This document shows positions 51,420 to 60,389 of a stretch of 64,000 nucleotides of DNA, piece by piece. Within the stretch, counting starts at the first letter, position 1; every line of letters begins with the position of its first letter. The notes below the pieces were generated by a model, which made no database searches, was not told the origin of the DNA, and saw only the letters and a program-made list of their open reading frames with translations. The stretch spans positions 930,001 through 994,000 of the forward strand of contig CBIHNF010000001.1 of NCBI GenBank assembly GCA_966211335.1, given 5' to 3'. This stretch comes from JAPWJZ01 sp966211335. Lineage in GTDB: Bacteria > Pseudomonadota > Alphaproteobacteria > Micavibrionales > UBA2020. The position numbers were made by a program, and so were the translations under genes.

Positions 51420-51434
51420 CAGGGGGTGCCCCTG
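51420..51434. repeat. Short hairpin after tamB
   Basis: CAGGGG-GTG-CCCCTG is a perfect 6-bp stem 28 bp after the tamB stop. No T-run follows, so it is only a weak candidate for the transcript end. Confidence 0.3.
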
Positions 51435-51492
51435 TCTGCTAAATTACCCTCCATCCCATATTTGAATTAAATTTGAACAGGTTCGCGACGCC

Positions 51493-52068
51493 ATGTCTTC
51501 CGCCCTGAAAGATAATTTCCCGAGCGATAATTTTTCCTCCATGCCCTCGCTGTCGCAAATCTCCGAATTCTGCGACGCCGCCAAGGAAAACCGGATCGAG
51601 GTCGTGACGCGCCTGCTTGATGAATTCGGTGTGACCATCATCAACAGCCGCGACAGCATCGATGCGCGGGCGATCACCTGGGCCGCTTGGGCAGGCAATA
51701 TCGAGATGGTTGATCTTCTCATCACCCGCGGCGCGGCCATTGACGCTCCCGGCACCTATGCCCGCACGGCCCTCGGCTGGGCGGTGGATATGGGGCGCAA
51801 AGACGTCGTCGAGCTACTGCTGGCGCGCGGCGCAAGCCCCGACGTGAAAGACGAAAACGGCGATTCCCCGCTGGATCTTGCCCGTAAACATCCCGCAAAC
51901 GGCCTTGCCGATATCATCGAAAAATTCGCCGCGCAGAAAATCCTTGCCGCGCAGCAGGCGGAAGAAGAACGCGTGCGCGATGCCGCCGCCGGAAATCTTG
52001 ATAAACTGCGCCGCGCACACCAGTCGAAACCGGGCGCGTGGAAACTGCCGCCGAAGCCCAAAAATTAA
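51493..52068 (+). CDS. Ankyrin-repeat protein
   Basis: The 191-aa protein has about three ankyrin repeats (residues about 25-130); the clearest are AITWAAWAGNIEMVDLLITRGA and RTALGWAVDMGRKDVVELLLARGA. A charged Lys/Glu/Arg-rich helix follows and the C terminus ends AWKLPPKPKN. There is no signal peptide. Ankyrin repeats bind partner proteins; the partner is unknown. An AT-rich promoter-like stretch (CCATATTTGAATTAAATTTG) precedes it. It converges on the E1-like gene with a 6-bp gap. Confidence 0.85.
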   Translation: MSSALKDNFPSDNFSSMPSLSQISEFCDAAKENRIEVVTRLLDEFGVTIINSRDSIDARAITWAAWAGNIEMVDLLITRGAAIDAPGTYARTALGWAVDMGRKDVVELLLARGASPDVKDENGDSPLDLARKHPANGLADIIEKFAAQKILAAQQAEEERVRDAAAGNLDKLRRAHQSKPGAWKLPPKPKN

Positions 52069-52074
52069 AATCCT

Positions 52075-53250
52075 TTACGCCGTTTTCTGCAGACGCGCTG
52101 GCGCATAGGCGGTGGCGAGAGCCCTTGCCACATGTTCCACATCTTCCATCGCCAGTGTCTGGTGGATGCCAACGAAGAAGGACTGCGCCGCCATTTTTTC
52201 CGCATTCGGCGTGCCATCGCTGGGCAGGTTGGAATAGGCAGGCTGGCGCGTCATGCTGCCGCCCATCAGGCTGCGGCACTCAATGCCCTGTTTTGCGAAG
52301 AGGTCGGCGGCTTCGGCGCTGGTTCCTGTTTTGAGGGTCAGCGGGAAGACGAACGGGCTGCCGTTCTGCCGGTCGCGCGGGTACACGGTGACCTTCGGTG
52401 ATGTTTCAAGCGCGGCGAAAAGCAGGTCATAGCGGGCCTTGCGCCCCGCCTCAATCTCGTCCCATCTCGCCAGCTGGAAGCGGCCGAAGCAGGCGTTGAG
52501 TTCGCTCATCTCCACGTTCACGCCGGTGCGGACATAGCTGAAGTTGTGTGAAAAGCCTTTCGGCGCTGTGCAGCTGGCGGGGTCGATGTGGCAGCTGCAG
52601 GCGCGGCCCCAGTGCGATACGGAATCCGCCAACCGGTAGAGTTCCTCCGACGCGGCAAGAACAGCGCCGCCGCCAAAGCTGGAGAGGTGATGCGGGTGGT
52701 AGAACGACCATGTCGTCATATCGCCCAGCTGGTGCAGCGGCGTACCGTCTTCGCCGCGCAGATCCATCGTTTCGCAGGCGTCCTGCAGCACGAGCGCGCC
52801 ATAGCGGCGGGCGAGGGGCATCAACCGCTTCATATCGGCCGGAAAGCCGAGGAAATGCGTAATACAAAGCAGTGTCGCCGGGCGTTCAGCCAGCGCTTTT
52901 TCAACGGCCAAGGGGCAGATGTTGAAGCCGCCCGCTTCGGTATCGACAAGGCGGATATTAAAGCCCGCGAGCTGCAGCGACGACAGGGTCGTCGGGAAGG
53001 TGAAAGCGGCGGCAATGGCTTCCAGCGGCCGTCCTTCGCTTTTCAATTTTTCCGCAAGACACAGCGCCGCCACAAGGTTGGCGGAGGAGCCGGAATTGAC
53101 GAGCGTGATGCGTGGCGCCGAAAACCGCGCGCCGAGTTCCGATGCAAACAGCGACAGGTTTTGGCGGGACCCGCCGGTATTGTCTTCAAGGTAGGCGCCG
53201 AAGCCTTTGGTGCTGACGCGGCCCGTGCAGGGATAACGAAATGTGCTCAT
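52075..53250 (-). CDS. RfbH/AscC (E1)-like PMP-dependent, iron-sulfur sugar 3-dehydratase
   Basis: The 391-aa DegT/DnrJ-family protein has the E1-specific VNSGSSANLV. The usual Schiff-base Lys is replaced by His in SFYHPHHLSSFGGG (His188). Four Cys (159, 218, 220, 227; the last three in WGRACSCHIDPASC) mirror the [2Fe-2S] motif of CDP-4-keto-6-deoxyglucose-3-dehydrase, with spacing 58/1/6 against 57/1/7 in that enzyme. It should therefore use PMP and one-electron steps to remove a hydroxyl group rather than transaminate. The E3 reductase (RfbI/AscD) is not nearby. It overlaps the radical SAM gene by 4 bp. The substrate is unknown. Confidence 0.82.
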   Translation of the reverse strand: MSTFRYPCTGRVSTKGFGAYLEDNTGGSRQNLSLFASELGARFSAPRITLVNSGSSANLVAALCLAEKLKSEGRPLEAIAAAFTFPTTLSSLQLAGFNIRLVDTEAGGFNICPLAVEKALAERPATLLCITHFLGFPADMKRLMPLARRYGALVLQDACETMDLRGEDGTPLHQLGDMTTWSFYHPHHLSSFGGGAVLAASEELYRLADSVSHWGRACSCHIDPASCTAPKGFSHNFSYVRTGVNVEMSELNACFGRFQLARWDEIEAGRKARYDLLFAALETSPKVTVYPRDRQNGSPFVFPLTLKTGTSAEAADLFAKQGIECRSLMGGSMTRQPAYSNLPSDGTPNAEKMAAQSFFVGIHQTLAMEDVEHVARALATAYAPARLQKTA

Positions 53251-54608
53251 GCTTGTTCCTTCATACGCTTGGTGGCCGCAGTTTCGGCCGTGATGAACTG
53301 TTCGACGAACCGGATCGCTTCCGGCGTATAAAACAGCGCGCGGATCTGCGGCATATTGCCAAAATGCCCTTCGGCGACGCCATAGCCGCCCGGAATTTCC
53401 TTCAGCCAGCCGCGCTTTACCGCCAGTGCAAGGGCTGGCCCATACATGCTGTCAAGGCTGGTGCCGAAGCGTTTTTCAAAACGCGCCGCATTAATGGTGC
53501 CGAAATTCAAAGACAGCAGTACCTGCTTCGCCATCAGCTCCGCTACAGGCAGGCGGTAACAATCACCGACGGGCATGGCCTCGCCGTCACCAATCGCTTG
53601 CATGAAGGCATTGGCGCTATAGGGCGCAAACCACCAGGTATCGCCCACCTGGCTGGAGGCGTAATTTCCCGCACCAAGGTAGGGTGTATGGTCGAAAAGC
53701 CTGCCCTCGAAATAGGGCGAGGTGCCTGTCTCCCCCGCGTGGCGCGAAAAATTGACGGAGCCGTAGCTGGCATGGAATCCGGCCTTTTCCAGCATGGCGT
53801 ATGACGCATCGTAAAGCCTGCCGTAAATTTCCGGCGTCGGTTTGTCGGGCGTGCGCTTGGTCATGGCGCGGCCCTTGCCACGGTAAAGGCAGTCGTAGGT
53901 CGTGATGGAATCGATATTGAGGTCGAGGATGGCGTCAATCTCCCGCCGCCAGTCGTCTTCCGTCTGGCCCGGCATGGCGAAAATGAGGTCGATATTGATG
54001 CGGCGGAAACCGGCGTGGCGCAGGTTTAATATCGCGCGGCGCGTCATATTTTCCTGCGCGCCGCGGTTGACGGCCGCAAGTGTTGCGGCATTGCTGCTCT
54101 GCACGCCCATAGAAATGCGGCTGATGCCGCCTTGTGCCAGCACCTGCATCCGTTCCGGATGGTTGGCGGCAATGTGCGGCGTCGTCTCTATCGACAGCGG
54201 ATGGTCAACGCTGGTGCGCCGCCGCCAGGGTTTCAGCGCATCTACAATTTGCTGCAGCTGTTCAGGCTGGAGCAGGGTCGGCGTGCCGCCGCCTATATCG
54301 ATGCCCGGTACCCGCACATCTTCCGGCAGGAAGGCGTCAATGCGCGCAAGCTGCGTACAGAGGGCATTGGTATAATTCTGGTGGATCTCCGCCGCCGTGC
54401 GCACATCGACCGCGAAGTTGCAGAAATAACATTTCGCCTCGCAGAAGGGCACATGCAGATAGAGCAGCATCTCTCGCGTGGCCTTTGCGCCCTGCCAATC
54501 CGGCGTGCCGCGAAAACGGCTCTGGAAGTATTCGCGCCGTGGCGGGTACTGCAGGGTAAAGTCCAGCGGGTACTTTTCGGCGAGTTGTATAGCGCGGGCG
54601 GCATCCAT
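53247..54608 (-). CDS. HemN/HemW-like radical SAM protein
   Basis: From ATG 54608 the protein has 453 aa; the frame open to 54701 runs into the promoter. The radical SAM cluster motif is CEAKCYFCNF (CX3CX2C), followed by DIGGGTPTLL and LIFAMPGQTEDDW, as in HemN/HemW/HutW. A HemN-type C-terminal domain with RFEKRFG follows. Family members include coproporphyrinogen oxidase, haem chaperones and class C methylases, so function cannot be set by homology. It is co-translated with the E1-like dehydratase, which suggests radical chemistry on the same substrate. Confidence 0.85.
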   Translation of the reverse strand: MDAARAIQLAEKYPLDFTLQYPPRREYFQSRFRGTPDWQGAKATREMLLYLHVPFCEAKCYFCNFAVDVRTAAEIHQNYTNALCTQLARIDAFLPEDVRVPGIDIGGGTPTLLQPEQLQQIVDALKPWRRRTSVDHPLSIETTPHIAANHPERMQVLAQGGISRISMGVQSSNAATLAAVNRGAQENMTRRAILNLRHAGFRRINIDLIFAMPGQTEDDWRREIDAILDLNIDSITTYDCLYRGKGRAMTKRTPDKPTPEIYGRLYDASYAMLEKAGFHASYGSVNFSRHAGETGTSPYFEGRLFDHTPYLGAGNYASSQVGDTWWFAPYSANAFMQAIGDGEAMPVGDCYRLPVAELMAKQVLLSLNFGTINAARFEKRFGTSLDSMYGPALALAVKRGWLKEIPGGYGVAEGHFGNMPQIRALFYTPEAIRFVEQFITAETAATKRMKEQA

Positions 54609-54654
54609 GGCAGATTCTCTATTCTTAGCGGATGGAACGAATACATAACTTCTT

Positions 54655-54701
54655 ATACTCTGATAGAGTATATAAATATACTCATATAGAGCATTATGCA
54701 A
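54655..54701 (-). promoter_or_regulatory. Promoter with two tandem 17-bp palindromic operators, upstream of the radical SAM operon
   Basis: On the minus strand TTGCAT (54701-54696), a 15-bp spacer and TATATT (54680-54675) form the promoter. Operator D, ATACTCATATAGAGCAT (54678-54694), fills the spacer. Operator C, ATACTCTGATAGAGTAT (54655-54671), has perfect 7-bp arms, begins 23 bp away and covers the start region. The layout and sequence match 44276-44321 upstream of the VWA operon. Confidence 0.75.
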
Positions 54702-54818
54702 TCGAATTATTGGAGCCGCTAACGCCCTGTATTTACGTAAGAAAGTGGTAAAGATGATGCCAGCCCCGCCGGTTTCAGTTTAGAATTAAAGCCTGAAATG
54801 GGAGAGGGAGGCGGCATT

Positions 54819-55505
54819 TTGAAAATCCTTATCGCGGAAAACAATACCGAGCTGCTGAAGCTTCTCAGCCACCTGATGGAACGCGAAGGCTTTATCACGC
54901 TCACCGCCACCAGCGGCGGCGCCGCCTTAAAGATTTACCGCGAGCAGAAGCCCGATATCGTCTGCCTTGATGTGCTGATGGAGGATATGTCCGGCTATGA
55001 CGTCTGCCGCGACATTCGCCGTAACGACAAAGTCACGCCGGTTATATTCATTACGTCGAAATCCGGTGCGGCGGCAGAGCGGGACGGCAAGGAAGCGGGC
55101 GGCGATGAATATATCGTCAAGCCCTTCGACCTTGCGGAGGTGAAGCGCATGATGCGCGGCTTCGCCCGCCAGACGCTCGCCAAGGCCGTACCGGAAGCCA
55201 TCGACAAGCATTATGATTTTGACGGCATTATCGTCTACCCCAACAAACTGAAAGCAACGCGCGACGAAGACGAAATTGACGTCAGCCTTTTGGAAACCAT
55301 GCTGCTGGACTTCTTCTACCAGCACCGCGGGGAAGATATGACGGTGGATGCGCTGCATCAGGCCCTGTTCCGCCCCTACGCCTCGGTCGCGGACCGCCGC
55401 ACGGTTGATGTGCATGTTCAGCAGCTGATCAAGAAGCTGGAAACAGACCCCGCCGTGCCGCGCTTTATCAAGCCCCTTGCCGGCGGCGGCTACCGCTTTG
55501 GTTAA
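54819..55505 (+). CDS. OmpR-family response regulator
   Basis: A receiver domain (phospho-Asp in VCLDVLMEDMSG, Thr in FITSKSG, Lys in IVKPFD) is followed by a winged-helix DNA-binding domain (RRTVDVHVQQLIKKLE, GGGYRFG). ATG 54798 lacks a ribosome-binding site, while the purine-rich GGGAGAGGGAGG between it and TTG 54819 looks like the Shine-Dalgarno of that TTG; 54819 is preferred (228 aa). The hybrid kinase gene follows after 6 bp, so the two form one signalling unit. It is divergent from the radical SAM operon. Confidence 0.9.
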   Translation: MKILIAENNTELLKLLSHLMEREGFITLTATSGGAALKIYREQKPDIVCLDVLMEDMSGYDVCRDIRRNDKVTPVIFITSKSGAAAERDGKEAGGDEYIVKPFDLAEVKRMMRGFARQTLAKAVPEAIDKHYDFDGIIVYPNKLKATRDEDEIDVSLLETMLLDFFYQHRGEDMTVDALHQALFRPYASVADRRTVDVHVQQLIKKLETDPAVPRFIKPLAGGGYRFG

Positions 55506-55511
55506 GCGCGC

Positions 55512-57641
55512 ATGAAAAAGGATCTTCTGGTCATTTACGCCCGCAACCAGAGCGGGCCGCTGGTGAACCAGATCATCGCCATCGCGGGCTTCCTCATCGT
55601 GAAATACAAGCTCTACGGCCTGCCGCAGGCCCCGACCGATGCGATGAAAGATGCCGGCATTTTGCTGTTCTGCATGGTCATGATGCTGCGCCTGCGCGAC
55701 CTCTACCGCAAAATCGTGGCGAACACCGCGCTGAAGGAAGACGATGTTCCGGGACTGCTGAGCGAAATACGCTTCACCAAAATCCTCTACCTGCTGCCAT
55801 GGCTCTACCTTTTATTCTCGCCGCTGCAGAGCGCTTTTTTGTATGACCACCTGCTCGGCTATGGCTTCGTTTTCGCGGTAACGGCCGTCTATGCCTCATC
55901 CTCTGCGCCGATGCTTTCCATGTTGCTTTTTGACATCGGGCTTTTGGCAGCGGTCGCTCTCGGCGTTACTTTCGTCAACCGTGATGTGCAGGAAACCAGT
56001 TACCTTGGCGCGGGGGTTCTGCTATTCGCCATTTTTGCTTTTGCCATCGGCAATAAAATCCGCCTCTCCACCATGCAGCTGGTGGACAGCCGGCAGAAAG
56101 CGGCTTTAAGCGCGAAGAAGGCGGATGATGCCAACCGCGCCAAATCCAGCTTCCTTGCCCTCATGAGCCATGAAATCCGCACGCCGATGACCGGCATTTT
56201 TGGCATGATCGATTTTCTGAAGGAGACGGAGCTGACGGCCGAGCAGATGGAATTCGTCTCCACCATCCGCGAATGTTCCAAAACGCTGCTCAACACGCTG
56301 AATGATATTCTCGACGTTTCCAAGATCGAATCCGGCAAGCTGGCCATCAGCCGCATCAACTATGACTTCCAGGCGACGATAAAAAACTCGGTGCGCGTCC
56401 TTCACCAGCTGGCCGAAGACAAAGGGCTGAAGCTGGAAGCGGTGATGGCGGAATCGCTGCCCGTCATGGTCTATGGCGACCCGCACCGCACGCAGCAGGT
56501 CATCCTGAACCTGCTCAATAACGCCGTGAAATTCACCGAAAAAGGCAGCGTGACGCTTAAGGCGTCCTACCTTTCCGGCACAGCACCGAAGCTGCGGGTG
56601 GAGGTAACCGACACCGGTATCGGCATGAGTCCTGCGGGCCTTGCCAAGCTGTTCGGCGCTTTTTCGCAGGCGGATGCTTCCATTTCCCGCAAGTACGGCG
56701 GCTCCGGCCTCGGCCTTTCCATCACCAAAAGCCTCGTCGAATTGATGTCCGGCAAGATTGGCGTTACGAGTGAAGAAGGCAAGGGCAGCACCTTTTGGTT
56801 TGAATTGCCCTTCTTCCCGCCGGTCGCAGGCGCCAATGACAGCTTCGAGGCTGCAAATGCCGAAGCGGAAGTCGAATTGCCGCCCTTGCGCATTCTGGTG
56901 GCCGAGGACAACGCCATCAACCAGGATATTATCCTGAAACTGCTGGAGCGTAAGAGCCATACCGTTATTCTGGCCGGCAACGGAGAGGATGCGCTGAAGC
57001 TGGTCAAGGCTGAAAGCTTCGACCTCATCCTCATGGACGTCAATATGCCGAAAAAAAACGGCCTCGAAACGACGCGCGAAATCCGCGCCATGGGCAAAAA
57101 ATACCGCAAGATCCCCATCATCGCGCTGACCGCGAATATCATGGAAGATTTCGTCAAGAAATACCATGAAGCCGGCATGGTGGATTATATCGCCAAGCCC
57201 TTCGCACCGAAAAAGCTTTATGCCACCATCGCGCATCACATGAAAGGCGCCGTCGAAAACACCGAGCGGGAGCGCGGACCTTCGATGAAAGCGCCCGATG
57301 TGAAGCCGATGAAAGAGGCGCTTGATGCCATCGCCGCCGAAATGGATGCAGGATATTTGCGCGAAACCGTCGCCAGCACCTCCGGCGAGCTCAAGCGGCT
57401 TTTTTCAATCATCGAGAAAAAGATTCGCAAAGGTGAATTCCCGGGGCTTGGCGATGCCGCGCATGACATGAAAAGCGTCAGCGGCATGATTGGTCTGCAA
57501 AAAACCTGCAAAACTGCCTTCCTGATCGAGGAGGCCTGCGCAAAGAACCAGACTTTCGCGCTGAAGGAGCGGCTGGCCGAGCTCGACAAAGCCCTCGATG
57601 CGGAATTGAAGGAAGTCGCGGCCCTCATCAAACAATATTGA
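55512..57641 (+). CDS. Hybrid sensor histidine kinase with receiver and Hpt domains
   Basis: The 709-aa protein has about five or six N-terminal membrane helices (residues 20-180) with little periplasmic material. HisKA follows (H-box FLALMSHEIRTPMTG, His near 219), then HATPase (NLLNNAVKF, TDTGIGMSP, GSGLGLSITKSLV), a receiver domain (phospho-Asp in ILMDVNMPKKNG, Lys in IAKPFAPKK) and a C-terminal Hpt domain with AAHDMKSVSG. This is a full internal phosphorelay, and the terminal output is probably the OmpR-type regulator encoded just upstream. The signal is unknown. Confidence 0.93.
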   Translation: MKKDLLVIYARNQSGPLVNQIIAIAGFLIVKYKLYGLPQAPTDAMKDAGILLFCMVMMLRLRDLYRKIVANTALKEDDVPGLLSEIRFTKILYLLPWLYLLFSPLQSAFLYDHLLGYGFVFAVTAVYASSSAPMLSMLLFDIGLLAAVALGVTFVNRDVQETSYLGAGVLLFAIFAFAIGNKIRLSTMQLVDSRQKAALSAKKADDANRAKSSFLALMSHEIRTPMTGIFGMIDFLKETELTAEQMEFVSTIRECSKTLLNTLNDILDVSKIESGKLAISRINYDFQATIKNSVRVLHQLAEDKGLKLEAVMAESLPVMVYGDPHRTQQVILNLLNNAVKFTEKGSVTLKASYLSGTAPKLRVEVTDTGIGMSPAGLAKLFGAFSQADASISRKYGGSGLGLSITKSLVELMSGKIGVTSEEGKGSTFWFELPFFPPVAGANDSFEAANAEAEVELPPLRILVAEDNAINQDIILKLLERKSHTVILAGNGEDALKLVKAESFDLILMDVNMPKKNGLETTREIRAMGKKYRKIPIIALTANIMEDFVKKYHEAGMVDYIAKPFAPKKLYATIAHHMKGAVENTERERGPSMKAPDVKPMKEALDAIAAEMDAGYLRETVASTSGELKRLFSIIEKKIRKGEFPGLGDAAHDMKSVSGMIGLQKTCKTAFLIEEACAKNQTFALKERLAELDKALDAELKEVAALIKQY

Positions 57642-57715
57642 TTTTTCGGGCATAACAGGCCATAAACAAGGCATCCAAAGCCGGCGGTAATTTGTTTTCG
57701 TATTTTGAGGGCGAC

Positions 57716-58582
57716 ATGGAATTTGACTGGCAGCACAGCCTTTCCCGCGAATATTTCCGCGAATTTCAGGGCCGTTGCGTTATCGTCGCTGGCGGCGCGG
57801 CCGGCATCGGCGCTGCGCTGGTTGAGGCGCTCCACTGGCTCGGCGCGAAAGTCGCCATCCTCGACAAAAGCCTTGACCTCACCCTCTCGCTAGCAGCGGA
57901 TCTGCGCGGCCGCACTGACGCGAGCTTCGAACGTCACCCGCCGCTCGGCATCACGGCAGACCTGACAGATGAGAAATCGCGCAAGTCCGCGATTGCCGAA
58001 GTTTGCGAGAAGCTGGGACCGCCGCTCGCTTTTATCAGTACGCTCGGCTACGACAGCCGCGTCGGTCTTGATGACCTTGACCAGGCGCAGGCGGAAATGC
58101 TCATGCGCATCAATTTCATCGCGCCCTTCTTTGCGGCGCGCGACGTCATGCAGGCCATGCGGCAGGGCGGCGGCGGTGCGATTTGCCTCTTCACCTCCCG
58201 CCACGGGTCGGAAATTTTCGAGCCGGATATGACTGGCTATGGCGCGGCCAAGGCGGCGCTCGACAGCGGTATCCGCCGCCTCGCCGTGCGCGCGGGGGAG
58301 GGCAATACGCCCGATAATATCATTCGCGTTTTCGGTTTCTGTCCGGGCTGGGTACAATCGGAAGCGCAGAAAGCGCGTTTCACGAAGCAGAACTTTATCG
58401 ATGCCGCGCAGGAACAGCTGGTGCCGCTGGGCATGCAGCCGGAAGATATCGTGCCCTCGGTCATCTTCGCTTTGTCCCGCCATGCTCAGCTGATTTCCGG
58501 CACGACACTGCGTGTTGACGCAGGCGAAGGGCAGATAAAATCAAGCGCCGTCATCAGCGGCAGCAGAAAGGGCGCAACATGA
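57716..58582 (+). CDS. Short-chain dehydrogenase, probable sugar 1-dehydrogenase
   Basis: ATG 57716, preceded by GAGGG, gives 288 aa; TTG 57692 is a less likely extension. The SDR motifs are VIVAGGAAGIGAAL (NAD(P) site) and the catalytic YGAAK, with Ser in LFTSRHGSE. It overlaps the lactonase gene by 4 bp and heads a sugar-acid pathway, so it most likely oxidises galactose or a similar aldose to the lactone. The sugar is inferred from the downstream DgoK/DgoA enzymes. The gene starts 74 bp after the hybrid kinase. Confidence 0.82.
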   Translation: MEFDWQHSLSREYFREFQGRCVIVAGGAAGIGAALVEALHWLGAKVAILDKSLDLTLSLAADLRGRTDASFERHPPLGITADLTDEKSRKSAIAEVCEKLGPPLAFISTLGYDSRVGLDDLDQAQAEMLMRINFIAPFFAARDVMQAMRQGGGGAICLFTSRHGSEIFEPDMTGYGAAKAALDSGIRRLAVRAGEGNTPDNIIRVFGFCPGWVQSEAQKARFTKQNFIDAAQEQLVPLGMQPEDIVPSVIFALSRHAQLISGTTLRVDAGEGQIKSSAVISGSRKGAT

Positions 58583-59448
58583 AAGCACAACTGGTATCCT
58601 CATCGCTCCCCGTTTGCCACCTTGGCGAAGGACCGCATTGGGATGCGCGGGGAAAGGAACTCTACTGGTGCGATATTCTTGGTCGCAAAATTCATCGCTT
58701 CGATCCCGCGGCTAGCACTCATGCGGAATGCGCAACCCCCGGCATGCCAGGTTTCGCGCTGCTCGACGGAACCGGGCAGGTTGTAACAGGCCTCACCGAC
58801 GGTATTTACCGCCTTGATTTTTCAAATACGAGCGCGCAGTGCCTTGTACGCCCGCAGTATGCGCATGTCGATAACCGCTTCAACGACGGAAAATGCGACC
58901 GCGCGGGCCGCCTCTGGGGCGGCACGATGAATCATGTGAACCATAAAATTTCGACTGGCGCGCTCTATCGGCTTGATGAGCGGGGGCTGTCGGAACAGGC
59001 GAATGGCATCGGCATTTCTAACGGCCTCGGCTGGAGCCCTGACAACAAAATTATGTATTACACGGACACGCCGAAGCGCACGATCTGGCAGTATGATTAT
59101 GATATCGGTACAGGCGAAGCCGCCAACCGCCGCATCTTCCGCGAATTCAAGGATACGGGGCGGCCGGATGGCCTCTGCGTTGACTCACAAGGCCGCGTGC
59201 TGACGGCGCAATGGCCGGGCTGGGGTATTGAAATTTATACGCCGGATGGCGTGCCCGATGGTCGCATCGACCTTCCGGTGCCTCAAGTATCGTCCTGCGC
59301 TTTCGGTGGCGATGATTTGAAAACGCTCTACATCACGACGGCGCGGGAGTTGAACCCTGCACAGCTTGAAGAAGCGCCGCTGTCAGGCAGCCTGTTTGTG
59401 ATCGAGATGGACGTCCCTGGCATCGCCGAAACGCCGTTTAGGGGCTAG
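58579..59448 (+). CDS. SMP-30/gluconolactonase-family lactonase
   Basis: The 289-aa six-bladed propeller protein has the metal ligands of the family: Glu in LGEGPHWDARG (about residue 15), Asn/Asp in NRFNDGKCDRAGRLWGGTM and Asp in GLGWSPDNKIMYYTDT, with RPDGLCVDSQG near the end. It opens the sugar lactone made by the dehydrogenase to the aldonate. It is coupled to the upstream gene by ATGA and lies 2 bp before dgoK. Confidence 0.88.
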   Translation: MKAQLVSSSLPVCHLGEGPHWDARGKELYWCDILGRKIHRFDPAASTHAECATPGMPGFALLDGTGQVVTGLTDGIYRLDFSNTSAQCLVRPQYAHVDNRFNDGKCDRAGRLWGGTMNHVNHKISTGALYRLDERGLSEQANGIGISNGLGWSPDNKIMYYTDTPKRTIWQYDYDIGTGEAANRRIFREFKDTGRPDGLCVDSQGRVLTAQWPGWGIEIYTPDGVPDGRIDLPVPQVSSCAFGGDDLKTLYITTARELNPAQLEEAPLSGSLFVIEMDVPGIAETPFRG

Positions 59449-59450
59449 CC

Positions 59451-60389
59451 ATGGAAATTTATCTCGATTGGGGCAGTTCAAACTTCCGCGCCTTTCTGGT
59501 AAAGGACGGCGCCGTTATCGCGCGCAAGCAGGCGGCGGGCGGCGGTACTTTAAAAAACTTCAGCGGTACAACCCCGGAAACGCGCAGCATAGAATACAGC
59601 GCGTTTTTTATGGAGCAGCTGGGCGACTGGCTGGCGACGCATGGTAACGCGCCCATATACATCTGCGGCGCTGTCGGCGGGCGCGAAGGTTGGGTAGAAA
59701 CGGCCTATTCCGTCACGCCCGCGGGGTTTGATGAGGTCAGGCGCAACCTGCACAAGGTGCAGCCGGAAAAGCTGCATGGCGCTATGGGGCGTGATGTCTA
59801 TATCGCCTCCGGCTGCACAACCGCGATGGCGGATGGACGGCATGACGTCATCCGCAGCGAGGAGGTTAAAAGCCTTGGCGCGGCGAAACACCTGAAAATG
59901 CAGGATGCACTGCTCTGCATTCCTGGCACGCATTGCAAATGGGTTGAAATTCTAGGCGGAAAAATTATTGGCTTTGAAAGCGCCATGACCGGCGAAATTT
60001 ATAACCTGATGAGCGAGCGCGGGGCGATTGCAGCAATTTTCAAATCCGCCAAAGTGCCGGAGGTGCCCGATATGACGTCATTTGACGCCGGGCTGGCGCT
60101 GGCCGCGCGGGGGTTTGATTTCCTCACCGATGTCTGGCAGGTGCGGTCACAACAGCTGCGTAGCCCCAATCCGCCCGCCGATTTACCGTCTTATTTTTCC
60201 GGCCTTCTGATCGGACATGAATTGCGGCAGATGGAGAAATTTTACAGCCGCCGGCCGGCTGTGCTGCTGGCAGATGCCGGCCACAAGCGCGATTTTTATC
60301 TGCGCGCCTTTGAAAGCCTGAACTGGCCCATCGCCGCCGTGGTGGATAGCGAGATTGCTGTCCTGACGGGACTTGGCGCGCTTAAGTAG
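59451..60389 (+). CDS. dgoK: 2-dehydro-3-deoxygalactonokinase
   Basis: The 312-aa DgoK-family kinase has the N-terminal ATP-phosphate motif YLDWGSSNFRAFL and internal IPGTHCKWVEI with FESAMTGEIYNLM, both typical of the family. It phosphorylates KDGal to KDPGal. Its 3' end overlaps the aldolase gene on the opposite strand by 8 bp (60382-60389), so the two genes of consecutive steps converge. Confidence 0.92.
   Translation: MEIYLDWGSSNFRAFLVKDGAVIARKQAAGGGTLKNFSGTTPETRSIEYSAFFMEQLGDWLATHGNAPIYICGAVGGREGWVETAYSVTPAGFDEVRRNLHKVQPEKLHGAMGRDVYIASGCTTAMADGRHDVIRSEEVKSLGAAKHLKMQDALLCIPGTHCKWVEILGGKIIGFESAMTGEIYNLMSERGAIAAIFKSAKVPEVPDMTSFDAGLALAARGFDFLTDVWQVRSQQLRSPNPPADLPSYFSGLLIGHELRQMEKFYSRRPAVLLADAGHKRDFYLRAFESLNWPIAAVVDSEIAVLTGLGALK

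Noticed and set aside
52075..53250. Annotation as an ordinary DegT/DnrJ aminotransferase
   Set aside because: The Schiff-base Lys is replaced by His and the Cys quartet of E1 dehydratases is present, so transamination is unlikely.
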